64,000 bases of DNA, from NCBI RefSeq assembly GCF_012489685.1, contig NC_080044.1, forward strand, positions 15,790,369-15,854,368, given 5' to 3'. Source of the DNA: Lotus japonicus (lineage: Eukaryota; Streptophyta; Magnoliopsida; Fabales; Fabaceae). A program made the translations under genes and the position numbers. The notes under the pieces are model-generated. The model did no database searches and was not told the DNA's origin. It saw nothing but the letters and a program-made list of their open reading frames with translations. This document shows, one piece after another, positions 44,111 through 56,377 of the stretch. How positions within the stretch are numbered: position 1 is the stretch's first letter; every line of letters starts with the position of its first letter.

Positions 44111-47100
44111 CACCCTCTTGGAGGAATGTATACACATACTTACAATACTTAATTTCAATAGACGTGGCATTGAACTAAAATTTATATTTATGTTTCATAC
44201 TATTACTGAAACAGGTGGAGTGGTAATGGTAATCTCTCAAGTCTTAATAGTATATAATATACTATATAGATACTAATTTTTTACTTTTTTTGGGGCCTAA
44301 GGTCATTTAATTAATTTTAAAATTTTGGTGTTTTATATTGTAGGTTGATACCCTAAAATAAATGTGGTACTCTAACTCAAATGAAGGACATGACAATTTC
44401 ACATTAGCCACTATTAGATAGAAGATTGCTTGTTGTCTTGCTATTTGCAAAAAGATTAATAGAATAAATACGCCCTCTGTAGAAGCTCCTCCATCAGGTC
44501 TCGGAATAACAGAAACAAATGGAGATGGCATTCCATGTGTTGGAGAAGAACATGGTCTTCATCATGAGCAAATAATTGTAGCTCATGAATAAATAAGAAC
44601 TCCTCCATCTCCATATCCATATCCATTTCAATATTTCAATATTGTTCATACATCGTTTCAGCACCAGTAAGGAATTGTCGAAGACTCTCTCCTATCGAAG
44701 ATATTTCTCTTTCATACATCGCTTCAACCATATCATTCTTCAAAAGGAGATACATATATAATTATTCCAATCAAAGGATGAGGTAATAGCACACAAGAAA
44801 AACATATACTCTAGCAAAGGAAGGAGAAGAGACTTTGAACACCTGCTTCAATCAAATCTACTATGGATGCACAAAGAGTACAAAAATGAAAAAATTATCA
44901 TCTCAAAAGCACCTTAATCAAGAGTATTTGAGCTTGACTTTTCTACTATCATCTTTGGTGTGAGAAATCAAGTAGAACTTATTCCAAGTCATTAAGTCGA
45001 AAGAGCCTGCAGAGGCTATTAAAAGAATACTTGTTGGGAGACGTCCTGTAAAATATATGGGAGAAGTCCTGAAGAATACTTGTGAGAAGTTCTGAATAAT
45101 ACTCGTGGGAGAAGTCGTGCTAATACTATCTTGGTGAATATATACTTCACCTCAAACCCAAAGTTATGTCTAGTCCTTGGTCTTCCGCTTTGGCGTGGAT
45201 TTGTCGTTAACCTATCTTGGTGAAGTATAGAATGGATCGATATAACCAAAACGTGGGGGGACAAGAAACTCAGAAGTTATGACTTCATCAATTCGTTATA
45301 ATTAATACTTTTATAACGAATAACCAAAACGTAGGGTCAAATGTGCTTTTAGTATATCACTAAACGATCTTTTATCGAAAAAATTCATAGTTTTTAGTTT
45401 CAGAACAAATTTGTTTGATTAAAAATTGTCTCTATGATGTCATAAAAAAAATTAAAATATGTTTTATTCAGTCAGCCGCTCACGTAACAATCCTAGTCTT
45501 CACTTGTATTTTTCACATCAAGCCAGTCATTTAAAATTAACTTTCATTGTCATTTTCCATTTTCCCCTCTTTTTCATCTTCCTTTCCCTCCTCCTCCCAC
45601 CCACCATTAATTTTTCCATTATTTTTTGGACGAACCATCGCACTTAAACCTTTTCCCCACCTCATTCAACACGTTCACATCATTCACATTCCCTTCGAAA
45701 TGAATGTGTAGGAAAATAATACAAATAACTTTCCAAATAAGTGTGTATTAATTAGTACAAACAATTTTTTAATAGAAAGTTTTGAATTATAATAATATTT
45801 GGTGTACACCTTTAATTAGTGTAGATATCTTGAGTGAGACGGAAAAGAAAAGAGAAATATGCAATACATATGATATATGATATGATGTGACATTAATAAA
45901 AAGATAAGAGAACACATACTATTAATCGGTTTAAATACTCTTTTGGAATCTACTAATAGGAAGTGCTATAAAAATAGGAGCATATTTTCAGTACTACAAT
46001 AGTACTCAGACATTGATCCCTTCACAAATAGTTAGTTTTCTTTCTATTTTAATTTTGAAAAAAATGAAATAAAAAGTACTGAAAACTCGATACACTCTGT
46101 TCGCAAATAGTCAATTTTTTTTTCTATTTTAAATTTTAATAAAAGAAAAAAAGAAAAATTAACCATTCATAGATAATATGTGAATGAAAGGTCTATAGAT
46201 AATTTTTTAATAGAATATTATTACTTAAATGTTTTTTTTATGGAATATTATTATTTAAATGTTTTTTTCTCTCAAACTTTTACAAATACTTTTTTCAATG
46301 TATTTTATTCAATTATGTTAATTTATTTTGTCTACTTACTTAATTTTTCCAATTTTATCCCTGCACATAAACGTCATAAACAATAAACTATATAGTTGAT
46401 TGATCAGTAAGTTTTTTTTGAAAGGGATCAGTAAGTTAACTTAAACTAGGCACATACGTACATACATGAATTTAAAATACTACTATTCTCTTGTTTTAAA
46501 TTTGATTGATCCTCCACTTGCAACTTGCAAGGGGTTGACTGAAATTTCAGTTATTAAAGCAATACATTGAAATTATTTTTCTGGAGTTGATAAAGAAAAT
46601 TATATCAGAGCCAGCACTACAATCAACTTGGTTATATATATTCTTAGTTTTCTTTTATGCATTTCTAGTTTGTTTCGTCCCAAAAGTTCAATAAATAGAT
46701 AAAAAGATCAATATTATTGTTGATCTGGCTCAAGAAACAAAATCCTCAAGCACAAGAAGCCGACACATGAAGTATGCTAATTTAATATTCTAACAAAAAT
46801 TGACACAATGTTTTTCGCCCTAAACTAAAATACTTTATAGTTGATACGTTGAAGCCTTGAAGATTTATTGTTTGTTTATTGTTCATTTGTCAGAATGTAC
46901 TGTTCCTCTATCTAGAAGCCTTTTTATGTTTTTTTTTTTGAATTAACGGTGAAGTAAAAATGTTGAATTATATAATCACCAGGATCCAATACTCATTGTT
47001 TTTAAATTTCTCTCTTTAGTTTGAATGGGCTGCGGGAATATATTCTTTCTAATTTCAGTATAAAAAATCTTAGCGTGAAGTGTTTGATTTGATTGAATTT

Positions 47101-47354
47101 GAAACTTAAAGCAACACCTTTGGCTTTGAGCCAAAAACAAAAGGAAAATAATAATTATTTTTTAATGAGAAATTAATGACGGACATATCACTTCTGAGTT
47201 CTAACAAACATATATTTTTGTGAGTTTTTTAACCATTATAAAATAATGTGAAGGTTGAAAGCTGCTACAGAAACATAATGTATATCTAAAATGTGTTACT
47301 AAAAATTTGTACATAATCACTCTATTTAAATTAATTAAATTTAAATTTAATGTG
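44111..47354. other. AT-rich intergenic DNA
   Basis: No gene recognised. 45019-45140 has loosely repeated GGGAGAAGTCCTG/GAATACT phrases. The rest is AT-rich. Confidence 0.5.
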
Positions 47355-47520
47355 TGTGCACCGCTATCGGTGTAAACTTTGTTTACACAGTCACTCAATT
47401 GAATTTCGTCACATAAGTAAATATATTCTGTTTTAATTAAAATTTAAGGGAAAAGTAATTAATCAACTTACGTGGCATGCTGTGATTGGTTGTTAGTATA
47501 GTTTTACACTGACAGTGCAT
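47355..47520. mobile_element. Small MITE-like inverted-repeat element
   Basis: Left end TGTGCACCGCTATCGGTGTAAA and right end (reverse-complemented) ATGCACTGTCAGTGTAAAA are similar, with CGTGGCATGCTGTGATTGG inside. The form is common in legume intergenic DNA. Target duplication not resolved. Confidence 0.45.
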
Positions 47521-48149
47521 ATTCATTAAACTCATGAAATTTTAGCATGCATTTTAAAATAAAGTGGGCCGAACACTTCCATAAAATGTATTCACATTAA
47601 GTTCCGCCAATATTTAAACACATAAATATTCAATTTTTCAGAAAGAAAAAACTAGAAATAATGACAATAGATATGGTTCTAACATAGTGTTTTTTTTTAT
47701 ACTCAAATGTTAGTTGTTAGTAATATAATGTTAGTAAATTAGTTCCTCCTTAGAATTCGAACATTGGACCCTTCACCCTTCTTCTCACCCAACCATTATC
47801 TGACCCTTTTTTTTAAGTAATGTAAAAATAAATAAAAAAAGTGCAATTTGGAAAAATATTTTTACCAAGTTTGGGTTGTTTTGGTCATGTAAGATGTTGG
47901 GTTGGTTAAAAGGCTCCTAACATGGGATAATTTCTACACATCTAGTGTCATCTCAAATAAGGTGGTCTTCAAATGAGGATTCTCACTTGCTTTACTTTAC
48001 TCAGCACCACTTCTTTCCACTCTCAACTTCTCTTGTCACTTGTAAGCATGATTTTTATTATGTCGAACTTAAATGTATCAATTATCATTGAGTATGGTAC
48101 TAACTTTATATTATTTTATGATAGGTACTCCAAAAAATGACGAAAGAAT
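47521..48149. other. Intergenic DNA
   Basis: AT-rich, no gene seen. Confidence 0.5.
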
Positions 48150-49660
48150 TTGTTATTCATTATGGAGCATGAAATCCTTCACTGTTCAATAAGCAAAATA
48201 TACATGTTTTCTAAACATGCGTGGAATGAGTGGCGTACACCGTTAAGGGCAAGACGAGCGCGAGATTCTAAGGTGGGTAAATTGATAAGCATAGTGTCTG
48301 CCGAAATTGCATCACTCCTACAAGACATCAAAATTTACGAGATTTCTTGCAATAAGAATGTAAGCCCCAATCATGAGTTGGTAACAGCCTTGGTCGAGCA
48401 GTGGAGACATGAGACCCACACATTTCACCTATTGGTTGAGGAGTGCACAATAACCTTACAAGGTATTGCGTTGCATCTTGGTATGAGGATTAACGGTTAA
48501 GCTATCACTGAAACGACAACGTGTGATGATGAGATGACTCTTGTGTATGAATTACCATAAAGACTTTGACATATATTGTATGAGATGAGGTCGACTAAAG
48601 ATGTCTTACTTGAATGAAAATTTTGCTAATGTGTAGGATTTTGTTAGTAATGGATTGTCGTTGACGCGTTATACATGTGCGTAATCTTACGCTTGTTCGG
48701 AAGTGCTATGGTCCATGATAGCTCGATTTTGCACGTCTCGTTGAGATTTCTTCCACTGTTACAAAACTTTAGCAAGACTCGTTCTTACAGTTGGAGGTCA
48801 TCAGTGCTTTCCCAATTGTTACTAGTCACTTTGCAAAGTTACTAACGTTGACCGCAAGAAACTTACCAGGTGTAATTTGCTAATCCAGTTCTAGGCTTGG
48901 GACCGAATTTGTGGAATTGGCCTGCACGACCAGCCTGATGTTATTCCATATTGAACTCTTGGAGCAAGTTATGAACATATTTATAATAATTAATTTTAAC
49001 GTTATTTTAACGTGCCTATGTAATAGTTACACTGTAAACAAGTGGAAGAAAGAGGCCAAGTGAGAAAACTATTCACTTGAATGGTACAAACAGAAGCGGG
49101 ATACTATTGGGGATCATGAAGTAAGTTACTAATTTTAAGCTTATTAATTTGATTGATTCACAAAGAGTGCCACTAATGGATAATTGTGGTACTTGTGTGC
49201 AGTTCGTGTGGCAACTCTACCCTGAGCATGTCCTTGGTGTCATCCCTCATCAATGTATGCAAGACTAAGCATTGTGGAGAGTAGTGGTGCCTATGATATG
49301 CTTCCAAATCAATGGTTGTCATCAACCAAATCGAGTGTTAAGGCAATTTGGAGTGGAGCAACATATACATGATCCACCTCCACATGATGACCGTCTACAT
49401 TATATATCATTTAGAGGAAAGGTTGATAAGGATTAGGGACACGAGATTGAAAATATATAGATCTATGGGAGGAGAAACATGCACGTGTGTACCAGCATTG
49501 ACCTACATTTATGTTTTGACGCCAACAACCCCAACTACCACAATTATGATACCATAATGACATGGAAAGAGTCGCCCCTTGTGAGGAGTCTTCTGAAGAT
49601 CAAGCCATGTCATCATCCTACATACCCAAACAACCCCGACTTGGTAAATATTTTCTAAAT
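48150..49660 (+). pseudogene. Plant mobile domain (MAIN-like) pseudogene 2
   Basis: The first 116 codons are open and end at 48500: NHELVTALVEQWRHETHTFH, EECTITLQGIALHLGMRING. Beyond a stop the same protein type continues in pieces: RLFGSAMVHDSSILHVSLRF (~48690), SYSWRSSVLSQLLL (~48785), QLYPEHVLGVIPHQC (~49212), VPMICFQING and RVLRQFGVEQHIHDPPPHDD (~49290-49390). This order matches the plant mobile domain of MAIN-like proteins. Many stops; not functional. Whether it is transposon- or host-derived is not decided by the sequence. Confidence 0.65.
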
Positions 49661-50950
49661 TGGACATTTGCTGTAATTTTTTATTTTTTAATAAAAATAT
49701 GCTTATCTGATTGTGTTTGAGATTCAAAATCAATCTAAGCCCCACTAGGATGTTAGTGTGTGTTTAAGGTTTTTGTGACAACCTAACTTCTTAGTTAGTG
49801 CCTCAAATGGTATGAAATCACGTTTGTGTTGCGTTTAACATCAAAACGACTAGATACTTAGAGCATCTCCAAACCAGCTGGAGATGCTAAGGACCGTTTC
49901 TTAATTTTTCAACCCATTGCAACTTGCTTAGTTGGCAGTTTTGGTTTCTTAACTACAGTGCAGAGTTGCTTCTGCAAGCAACTCTGCTTTTTCAGTTTCT
50001 TAATTAAAATAAGATATTTTCTCTCACTTATTCACCAACATTCCCCAACAGCTTTCAGAGGGAAATAAACAGAAAGGATGAAATTGAACAATTCAAGTTC
50101 AACAGAGACATAATCAAAGGACGAAAATTGCAATTTTATTGAAAAAATTGAAACTTTACATGAAAAAATTGAAACTTTACACACAAAAATTGATATTTAC
50201 ATAAATAAATAAAAAAATCTTCAAGTCTCTGATGAAGTTCTGGAAGCTCTGGTCTGAAAGCATTAATCTTGCATGTGTGAAAATGAAGGATTTTTGCAAG
50301 CCTCAAGGCTTTGAAGCTATGAAACAGGGGATGTGGGGGCGGATTGAGGCTCTATGGTGGCGGTGGTGGTTGTTTGGTGGCCGATGGTGACTGCATGTGG
50401 TTGTTTGGTGGCGGCGGTTGTTGTTTGGTGATCGCCTGGGGCTTCGGAGGCGTGGACCAGAGAGATCGAGGGAGAAGAAGTGAGGGAGAGAGGAAGGAGA
50501 AGAGGAAGCATCGAGGGCCTGGAGCAGAGAGGAGGTGATGTAGGTGAGGGAGAGAGGAAGGGGAAGAGGAGGCGTGATGCAGGTGAGGGAGAGAGCTCGA
50601 GGAAGAAGAAGGTGAGTGAGAGAGCTTGAGGAATCCAGATTGAGAAAGGGAGAAGAGAAGAAGAAGAAGAAGAGGGTGCGGCTAGGGTTGAAGAATGGAG
50701 AATGAGGAGGAAAAGATGAATATATAGTGGGTGACCTACTTAGCAGATCATCCCACAGTAATTGACCGGTTATAGCCGGGTTCTGCCCGTTTGGGCGAGA
50801 TTTGACCGGTTTTACCGGTTTTCTGACCGTTTTGGCATCCTTCTTTGAATTTTCAGCTTCTACAATATATATAGTGTAGTAGACCATCTGAAACACCAAC
50901 ATTTACTCCCACAATTTCTCTCTTGTCCAAAAATTCAAAAATTTCTCAAA

Positions 50951-52336
50951 ATGAATAATTCTTTTGAGCAATACTATCCACTGCTCGAAAATGAAACACC
51001 TCATACAAGTGAAGGTTTGCAAGCTTCGCCTATGTTTCCGCCACAAAACCAACATCCGTAGATGATTCACCCGCAAAGCCAACCTATGGCGGTGTTCCAA
51101 CAACAAAACCAACATCCGCAGATGATTCACCCGCAAAGTCAACCTATGTCGGTATTCCAACAACAAAACCCACATCCGCAGATGTATCAACCACAAAGCC
51201 AACCTCCGCAGATGTGTCACCCTCAAAACCAACCTCCTCACACCGGTGGTAATTTTCAAAATCCTTCATATCAAATGTTTCCACAATCGTTCCACCATCA
51301 AAACCAACCTCAGTGTCAAATGGGATCATATTCACCACAAATGCCTTATCCAAACAATCCACAATATTGCATGTATCCACCACAATACCAATTTCAAAAG
51401 CAAGCACCTCCTACTGGTAGCAATAGTTCAAAAGTCTCAGATACACAATGTGAGGCTATGCCTGATGAGCCTGAATTTTCTACTCAATGGGGTCTAGATG
51501 ATATTGATCTTGAAGAATCCGGAAAGAAACGCACCAAATGGAGTGGTAAAGATAATATACTTCTTCTTCAATCATGACTCAACGTTTCTACCGATCGGGT
51601 CGTGGGAAATGAGCAAAAGCAAGATTTGTTTTGGAATAAGATCCGAGCCCAATATGAGGAGTACCGCGACGCTGCCTCTCCTTCGAGGACATGGTTATCC
51701 ATGAAATCTCATTTTTCTAAATTGAATGCTGATATTAAAAAATTTGTCGGTTGCCACAATAAAGCCGTCAATCATTGGAAAAGTGGACACTCAGATAATG
51801 ACATCATGGATACGACGCATCAAATATATCACGTAGATACGGGTACAGATTTCAAACACTAGAATGCATGGCGGTTTGTGAAAGATGAACCAAAGTGGAA
51901 GGGAACATTTATGACAACCAGTTCAACAAGACAGAAGAAGTCAGGAGATGGGGCGTATGCAACATCGTCTGACCCGAGTGCATCAATCGAGGGCGACGAA
52001 TATGAGGCCACACAACCAGCAACCCGACGAAAGTGAAAAAAGAATCAGAAAAGGAAAGCCAAAGTAGGAGACACAACTTCAAGTGATCCTTTATATGTTC
52101 CTAACTCTGAGATGATAGCCATCGGGAATGCTAAACTGGGATTCCAGGCGAGTTTTCAGGAGCTCAAGACCCAAGAACTGGAGGTGAGAAAGGAAAAAAA
52201 CAAAATTCAGAAGGCGCGGTTATTGAAGGAATACAGAGATATCCTTATGCAGGACACATCTGAAATGAACGAGGTGCAGTTAGCAACGCATAAGCGCCTA
52301 TGTGAATACGCCATGAGTGAACTAGGATTGTCTTAA
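50951..52336 (+). pseudogene. Harbinger ORF1 (Myb/trihelix, NAM-associated type)
   Basis: One frame of ~460 codons from MNNSFEQYYPLLENE, broken by four stops (TAG 51059, TGA 51575, TAG 51860, TGA 52034) with no frameshift. Residues ~35-100 are Pro/Gln/His-rich with a 20-residue repeat (MIHPQSQPMAVFQQQNQHPQ type). Next is the Myb/SANT-like DNA-binding region (KRTKWSGKDNILLLQS, WNKIRAQYEEYRD) and a charged C-terminal coiled helix (QELKTQELEVRKEKNKIQKA). In Harbinger elements this protein helps bring the transposase to the ends. The first stop is a CAG-to-TAG change, visible by comparison with the next repeat unit. Confidence 0.78.
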
Positions 52337-52561
52337 TTCTTGTTGTCTTTCTTAATGTGTGCCAATGTTGTGATTTTAGCATTTCTACTTATTGATTCTG
52401 CATCAGTGTTGTAATTTTAGAATTTCTACTTATGTGTTCAGCATTAATGTTGTAATTTCAGTATTCTAATTTTTCTTAATGTGTACTGCATCAATGTTGT
52501 AATTTCGATATTCTAACTTCTTAATGTGTACTGCATCAATGTTGTTACTTGAGAAAATAAT

Positions 52562-52710
52562 TATTGGAGAATATAGCCTTTGGGGAATATAGTCGTTGGG
52601 GAATATAGTTGTTGGGGAATATAGTCGTTGGAGAATATAGTCGTTGTGGAATATAGCCGTTGGAGAATATAGCCGTTGTGGAGTATAGTCGTTGGAGAAT
52701 ATAGTCGTTG
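52562..52710. repeat. 16-bp tandem repeat between ORF1 and ORF2
   Basis: About nine units of GTTGGGGAATATAGTC-type sequence with small variants, in the intergenic space just before the transposase gene. Confidence 0.85.
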
Positions 52711-52830
52711 TTGTTTCTCTTATTTATACATGTCATATTTCATTCATCTCAGCATTCAAGAGTTCTTTTGTTCTCTCATCTTGTCTTCCTCCTATCAAAT
52801 TACACCGATAGTTTCTCATTGTTTCATAGA

Positions 52831-54135
52831 ATGGATCCAAACAATATGGCTGACTGGGACATTTACGACATAATAATTGACGATATTATGAATGACACGA
52901 CTATAGAAGATATGATGCAGAAGGAGATGGAGTTTTATCAACAATATGCCAACGCCGTTAGGCCCAAGCGAACAAGAAAAGTGATAAAGAGAGATCGTGA
53001 AGCTGGGAACGAGTGGTTGTGGAAGGACTACGTCTCTGAAAATCCTATGTACACGGAAGAGCTTTTCCGACGAAGGTTTCGAATGCGAAAGCATGTGTTC
53101 CTCAGAATTGTAGGGGCCCTTGGGTCTCATCACCCGTACTTTTTAATGTTTGTTGATGCAGTTGGAAGACAAGACCTGTCACCATTACAAAAGTGCACCG
53201 CCGCTATTCGTGTGTTGGCGTACGGATCACCTGCTGACAGTGTTGATGAGTACGTTCGAATTGGTGAAAGTACTGCAATTGAGTGCTTAAAGAATTTTGT
53301 AGAAGGTGTGTGTGCAGTATTTGGTGAAACATACTTGAGGCTCCCGAACCATGAAGACATTACCTGCTTACTTCAATGGGGGGAGTCTCGTGGATTTTCA
53401 GGTATGTTGGGTTCTATTGATTGTATCTATTGGGAATGGAAGAATTGTCCAGTTGCGTGGAAAGGTCGATTCACCCGAGGTGATCATGGAAAGCCCACAA
53501 TCATGCTTGAAGCAGTGGCATCACAAGACTTGTGGATTTGGCATGCATTTTTTGGCATTACAGGTTCTAACAATGACATTAATGTGCTAAACCAATCTCC
53601 TTTTTTTAATGAGGTTGTGAGTGGAAATGCTCTCATGGTGAACTTTAGCGTGAATGGAACAATGTATAACATGGGATACTATCTAGCAGACGGTATCTAT
53701 CCCCCATGGGCTACATTTGTGAAAACCATCCCAATGCCACAAGGAGAAAAAAGGCAAAAGTTTGCGAAAAGACAAGAAGCAGCAAGAAAGGACGTTGAAC
53801 GTGCATTCGGCGTTCTCCAATCTCGGTTTGCAATAGTTCGTGGTCCATCACGCTTTTGACATCCGAATGAGATGAAGTCAATAATGTATGCTTGCATCAT
53901 ATTGCATAATATGATTGTTGAAGATGAGCGCAACACGTACCGAGGTAATTTTATTTATGATCAGGTCAATAATGACATATTGGATGCTCAAGTAGTAAAT
54001 GGTCCTATTCCCGCTTTTAGAAATATCTTGGAAAGAATAACACATCAAATTGATAGGTCAATTCATCACCAACTTCAAGCAGACTTGGTGGAGTATATTT
54101 GGCAGCTTCCCGAAAACGAGAATAATAAAAATTAA
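52831..54135 (+). pseudogene. Harbinger DDE transposase with one nonsense codon
   Basis: The start MDPNNMADWDIYD at 52831 is preferred over the upstream hydrophobic extension. 434 codons in one frame to TAA at 54133-54135. An HTH region is around FRRRFRMRKHVFLRIV. The DDE core: GSIDCIYWEWKNCP (first Asp), LADGIYPPWATFVK (second Asp), RKDVERAFGVLQSRF (Glu). The usual MHWEWKNCP is IYWEWKNCP. A TGA at 53857-53859 after GPSRF, where Trp is normal (TGG), truncates it; the tail HPNEMKSIMYACIILHNMI follows in frame. It would cut and paste the element. Confidence 0.85.
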
Positions 54136-54507
54136 CCTTCAAGTGTTATTATGTATTTCATTTAAAATGTATTGTTGTTTATTTTTCATTGTCATGTATT
54201 TTCTTTCGTCTTTATTTCTATCATTCAATAAAATTGATTTTACTATAAAAAACACACTGTACTTTTTTTTAAGTTAACATGCCGATATTTAAATTTAATT
54301 GTTTTAAATATTAAGTAAAATTAAATTCGTATAAATTTTAATTAAATTATTTTTAAGTTGAAGTATTGATTTAGTATTAAATTTTAAATCGAAATTAGGT
54401 GAAAATAAATATTATAAATTTATGTTGTATGGCAGGACACGAGTGAGACCCTTCAAATAGTAATTTAAGAAACCATGGGTTGGAGCAAAATCTACTTCAG
54501 TTCCTTA

Positions 54508-55349
54508 GACTATCTCCAATGGTGTTGAATATATGGTGTTTAATGTTGAAATGGTATTGTAATGGTGTTTAATGGAGGTGTTGAAAGTTGAAAGGGGGAG
54601 AGAGAAGTTGAAAAAATTCAACACTTGTGAAACCTGCGTGTGGGACCCAGTGGAGAGAGAGAGAGGGGCCGCCGATCAACACGTGGCTCCATTTGATTGG
54701 TCCGGACGATTTTCGTTTATCCTAATATTTCCAACTCAATTATTTCATTCAAAAAAAAATTTAAAAATATAATTTTTTTACCAAAATTCATGATTTTTTT
54801 TTCTCTATAAATAGAGACTTGGTTCGTTTGATTTGGACACAGAAAAAAAAAATCAAGTTTTCCATCATCTTATTCATCTTATTATCTTTCTATTATCCCC
54901 TTTGCTTTGAAATAAAATATATTATTGTGTGCTTAGTTTCTTTTCTTCCATTTGAAGTTAATAAAATAAAATAAATTATTGTGTGTATTTTTTTAAAAAA
55001 ATATTAAATTGTTAAGTGTTTTAATTTAATTTACGTTAAAAAAATATTACGTTAATTTAATTTAATTTAAAAAAATAAAAAAACATTAAATTAAATTAAA
55101 TCGATAATAGTTTATTTAATTTAATTTTTATCGAAAATTTTAATTTTATGAAATCATAAAAAGAAAAATATAAAATTAAATCAAAATATGAAATAAAAAA
55201 AGTGGTGGGGTAGGGGGTATGATGTTGAATGAAAAACCATTGGAGTGGGTAAAAGTTGAATGCAGTGTTGAACTGGAGAGAGAAGGTGATGTGGAGTGTT
55301 GGGAAGAGAAAAAGTAGAGTGTTGAATGTTGAAACCATTGGAGATGGTC
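54508..55349. mobile_element. MITE nested in the Harbinger 3' end
   Basis: 842 bp flanked by TTA (54505-54507 and 55350-55352). Terminal inverted repeats GACTATCTCCAATGGTG and (reverse-complemented) GACCATCTCCAATGGTT, Tourist-like. AT-rich interior; the frame at 54572-54772 has no known domain. Confidence 0.75.
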
Positions 55350-55564
55350 TTAGGAGTTTCTTAAATCTGATGTAACAGTACAAGCCCACAAAAATAGTGC
55401 AGAATAGTATTGAATAGTGTGTTAAGAAACCAAATAAGAATTTTGGGGTTGGAGTTCCTCTTACACTTTCAAAGTTGGACTTTGAGATTTGCCAAGTTGG
55501 ACAGGGATATCATCAGCTTTTACAAGCCAGCTTAATATTTGACTTTTAGCCATGACTTCAGCTA

Positions 55565-55575
55565 GTGGGTCCCAC
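55565..55575. promoter_or_regulatory. Conserved palindrome GTGGGTCCCAC in gene 2 promoter
   Basis: Same element as at 39066-39076, within the conserved promoter block. Confidence 0.45.
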
Positions 55576-56224
55576 CCACAACATAGACAACTAGGGAACC
55601 AAAATTCTTAATTAATGTGAGCAAATAAACAAACAAAAATTGTTTTTTTTATAATATCAGTAAACACAAATTTGGTTTTTGTGAGGGTCAATATTCCTTC
55701 TCCTTGGACATGAAGCTAGGGTCGTTTTTCCAGAGCCAGGGTCAGAAAGAGAAAAAGAGAGAGTAGAATGGGGGTTCTTCTGAATTGAAATTTTCCTTCT
55801 TTTTCTTTTCCTTTTCTTTTCTCCCCTCTTTACTTTTATTTTTCCTTTTTGATTTTCAATTTAAGAAGAAAATCGTATGTGAACTGAAGAGAGAGAGGGA
55901 GTGAGGTTCGTTCTTCGCTTTTCATAGAATCCAGTGTTCTGTGTAGTGTTTCCAGCTACTGATTCAGGTTCGGGGTTTCTATTACTGTCGTTTGATTTTT
56001 TGTTGAAACCCATTTCTCCATTTTTGTTGAGTTTCTACTTGCTTTGGGAATTTTGGGATCTGGGTTCTAGGGTTTGAGATTTTGACTTTCTCTTTCCTTG
56101 GGTTTCTTTCCATTTCTGAGAAATTGGTATTGAAACCTTTTCTGGGTTTTGGTCAAAAAATAATCTTTTTTTGTTTTACTTGTTCGATTTAATAAGTGGT
56201 GGGGTGAGTGTTGTTTGTGTTTCC

Positions 56225-56254
56225 ATGAATTTGGTTGTTGGGGTAGGACTCTAG
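56225..56254 (+). CDS. Upstream ORF in gene 2 leader
   Basis: ATGAATTTGGTTGTTGGG...TAG, nine codons, start conserved with gene 1. ATG-GGA-TAA at 56319-56327 is a second tiny uORF, and an ATG-TGA start-stop lies at ~55878 if the transcript reaches that far. Confidence 0.4.
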   Translation: MNLVVGVGL

Positions 56255-56377
56255 ATTTGTTATCATTAGCTTCTTTGGCTTCTGGGTGAAGAGTTGAATT
56301 TCAATTTGTGATAGATTGATGGGATAAAGCCTTTTTGTTTGGTTGAGAAGAGGAGGAACTAGGAAGCTGTCATCATC

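Larger units (their letters stand above)
49861..55460 (+). mobile_element. PIF/Harbinger transposon, complete ends, mutated genes
   Basis: 5.6 kb between TTA at 49858-49860 and TTA at 55461-55463. Terminal inverted repeats: GAGCATCTCCAAACC left; GAGGAACTCCAACCCC right (reverse-complemented). It carries both Harbinger genes in one orientation: a Myb/trihelix-like ORF1 (50951-52336) and a DDE transposase (52831-54135), separated by a 16-bp tandem repeat. A MITE with TTA duplication is nested at 54508-55349. Stops in both genes make it non-autonomous. Confidence 0.88.

Noticed and set aside
50303..50902. 199-residue minus-strand frame rich in Pro/Ser/His
   Set aside because: Low-complexity shadow of a GA-rich tract inside the Harbinger 5' region; no domain, and the start lies in AT-rich DNA.
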